Source of the DNA: Pyxidicoccus parkwaysis
Lineage (GTDB): Bacteria > Myxococcota > Myxococcia > Myxococcales > Myxococcaceae
Reading direction: 5' to 3'
Assembly: GCF_017301735.1 (NCBI RefSeq)
Contig: NZ_CP071090.1
Coordinates: forward strand, 6,004,001-6,068,000
DNA: 64,000 nucleotides
Shown in pieces: positions 62,780 to 64,000 of this stretch. Under the pieces are notes generated by a model. The model had not been told where the DNA came from and made no database searches. It saw only the letters and a list, made by a program, of their open reading frames with translations. Made by a program: the position numbers and the translations under genes. The first letter of the stretch is position 1; each line of letters starts with the position of its first letter.

Positions 62780-64000
62780 CGTCCACCCCCAGGCCCATCG
62801 AGGCGAAGGCCGCTGGACGCAACACTCCAGCCGCTTCGGGAAAGAGCAGCGTGCCGCCCGTGCCCATGACGTAGAGCCTCCCGCCGAGAAAGCGCCAGCG
62901 AACCTCCGCCGCGCCCAGGTAGCGCGCTCCAGGTTGGCCCATTCCCGTGCCCAGTCCCTTCACGGCCAGCTCGACACTTCGTTGGAAGAGCTGCACCGCG
63001 ACTCGGCCGTCCACGTCGAAGCGGCCCCAGGTGAAGGCCTCCGCGCTCAGCGACAGCTTCAGGTGCTTCTGGAGCCCGCCGTAGCTCACGGCATCCCAGC
63101 CCACCTCCGCCTCGGCGTAGAGCGAATGTCCGTCCGGAAAAGACGCGTCCGCCAGCGGAACGCCGTCTGCCCCCGTCGCATTGAAGCGCGCCAGCTCATA
63201 GTCGGGGCCGAAGAACCCTTGCCGGAAGCCGCCGTGCTGCCGTCTCGCCTCCAATCGCAGCTTCAGGTCCAGCGTGGAAGTCATCACATCGAGTCCCGCG
63301 CCCATCACCGCGCCCCACGCGCCTTCTCCGGGCCTGCCACCCCAACCGGCAAGCACGTGCGCCTCGTACGTCGGACGCACCAACACCACGGCGGTCGCGT
63401 CCACGTGTGCCAGCGTCAGTGAAGGTGTACGCCCTCCGGCCCTGCCCCAGTCGTGCACGGCGGACAGCGCCAACGTGTAGCAGCCCTTGTCGCGCGGCTT
63501 GCCGAAGAGGACGTGCTCCATGTCCAGCGAGAGCTCGGCACCCATGAGGCGCGCGCCCAGCACGTCCGAGGCGAAGGCGTGCGTGTAGAGCGGCCCCAAT
63601 GTGCCGGTGAGGAAGGCGCCCGCCGGGTGGTAGTCGGGATTCGTCCGGTTGGAGTAGCGCCGCACGAGGTGGCCAGACAGGAGGCTGTAGTTCTCCAGGG
63701 CGCCGAACCACACGCCCACGGGCGAGTCGTCCGAGCCCAGCTTCAGCGCTCGGAGGAGCTGCCCCCAGTCGGAGAGGGAGTCCCAATCCTCGCGCCGTAC
63801 CAGACCTTCGCCACCTCCCCATAGCCTCAGCCGCACGGGGGCGCCCACGTTGACGCCGAACTCCGGGCCTCCGTCGATGATGAGCGTGGGCTCCACCTGC
63901 ACGAAGCCCTCCTCGCGGCCTCCTCCCGAGCGTCGCAGTAGCGCCCACGTCGCCGCTTCCAGTCGCGTCAAGGAATGCCACCCGCGCCCCATGCGCGCGG
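62769..64000 (-). CDS. Outer-membrane beta-barrel-like protein, probably partial
   Basis: At least 407 residues, with no stop before the right edge, so the true N-terminus and any signal peptide may lie outside. The sequence alternates hydrophobic and polar residues with many aromatic and Gly turns (LTLAHVDATAVVLVRPTYEA; KLSLSAEAFTWGRFDVDGRV; KGLGTGMGQPGARYLGAAEV), typical of an outer-membrane barrel. It lacks a terminal Phe. It overlaps the toxin-like gene by 11 nt, so it is translated from the same message, a place that in some sit loci is taken by the helper SitB. Whether it plays that part is unknown. Confidence 0.65.
   Translation of the reverse strand, partial: ARMGRGWHSLTRLEAATWALLRRSGGGREEGFVQVEPTLIIDGGPEFGVNVGAPVRLRLWGGGEGLVRREDWDSLSDWGQLLRALKLGSDDSPVGVWFGALENYSLLSGHLVRRYSNRTNPDYHPAGAFLTGTLGPLYTHAFASDVLGARLMGAELSLDMEHVLFGKPRDKGCYTLALSAVHDWGRAGGRTPSLTLAHVDATAVVLVRPTYEAHVLAGWGGRPGEGAWGAVMGAGLDVMTSTLDLKLRLEARRQHGGFRQGFFGPDYELARFNATGADGVPLADASFPDGHSLYAEAEVGWDAVSYGGLQKHLKLSLSAEAFTWGRFDVDGRVAVQLFQRSVELAVKGLGTGMGQPGARYLGAAEVRWRFLGGRLYVMGTGGTLLFPEAAGVLRPAAFASMGLGVDDAR

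Noticed and set aside
1-64000. tRNA, rRNA, CRISPR array, prophage or replication origin
   Set aside because: Nothing in the read-through had the needed sequence or structure; short RNA genes could still be missed by eye.

Overview
The window is very GC-rich, gene-dense bacterial DNA that most probably comes from a myxobacterium of the Myxococcus/Corallococcus/Pyxidicoccus group. The reasons are the many lipoproteins and multidomain sensor kinases, a sigma-54 activator paired with a matching promoter, two lipoproteins carrying the myxobacterial DUF2380/TIGR02269-type core, and a lipoprotein-toxin/tandem-immunity locus like the Sit kin-discrimination loci. No database search was possible, so family names rest on recognised motifs.

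Layout. Bases 1-4939 (all minus): sensor kinase, NtrC-type response regulator, then a TolC-like channel and a periplasmic adaptor that runs off the left edge. A sigma-54 promoter and an upstream palindrome between regulator and channel make this a readable regulatory circuit. 5102-13374 (minus): complete fructose PTS (fruA with two intact IIB domains, fruK, and a fruB-type EIIA-HPr-EI fusion), directly behind a SWIM/SNF2 helicase. 13519-19458: an M19-like dipeptidase lipoprotein, a three-gene operon in which a DUF4331-type protein looks split in two, and an exported SurE. The DUF4331 operon and surE are preceded by the same 96-bp repeat. 19465-26119 (minus): an orphan DUF2380 lipoprotein and a hybrid kinase of about 2,000 residues made of two tandem copies of one module set. 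26352-36347: amidase, beta-lactamase-like protein, thioesterase, iron-type alcohol dehydrogenase, P-domain lipoprotein, ArsR/AHSA1 pair with its palindromic operator, a PAS/GAF kinase and an alkaline ceramidase with every catalytic residue conserved.

36405-43249 (plus): an exported beta-propeller protein with a dockerin-like tail, overlapping by 4 nt a lipoprotein with ten repeats of about 105 residues and a cohesin-like end. 43444-48361: ATP-grasp protein, an AT-richer island with one membrane protein, a DExH helicase and a gene remnant. 48362-57379: a giant HEAT-repeat protein, then an aldehyde dehydrogenase/TPP-enzyme operon divergent from a LysR regulator.

57468-64000 (minus) is the most striking part: an outer-membrane-barrel-like gene, a SitA-like lipoprotein with a His-rich toxin-like C-terminal core, and three tandem copies of one 156-residue putative immunity protein. 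The genes are overlapping or nearly so. The third copy is cut by an IS21-family element (57701-60044) with long inverted repeats and a 5-bp target duplication; removing the element restores the reading frame exactly.
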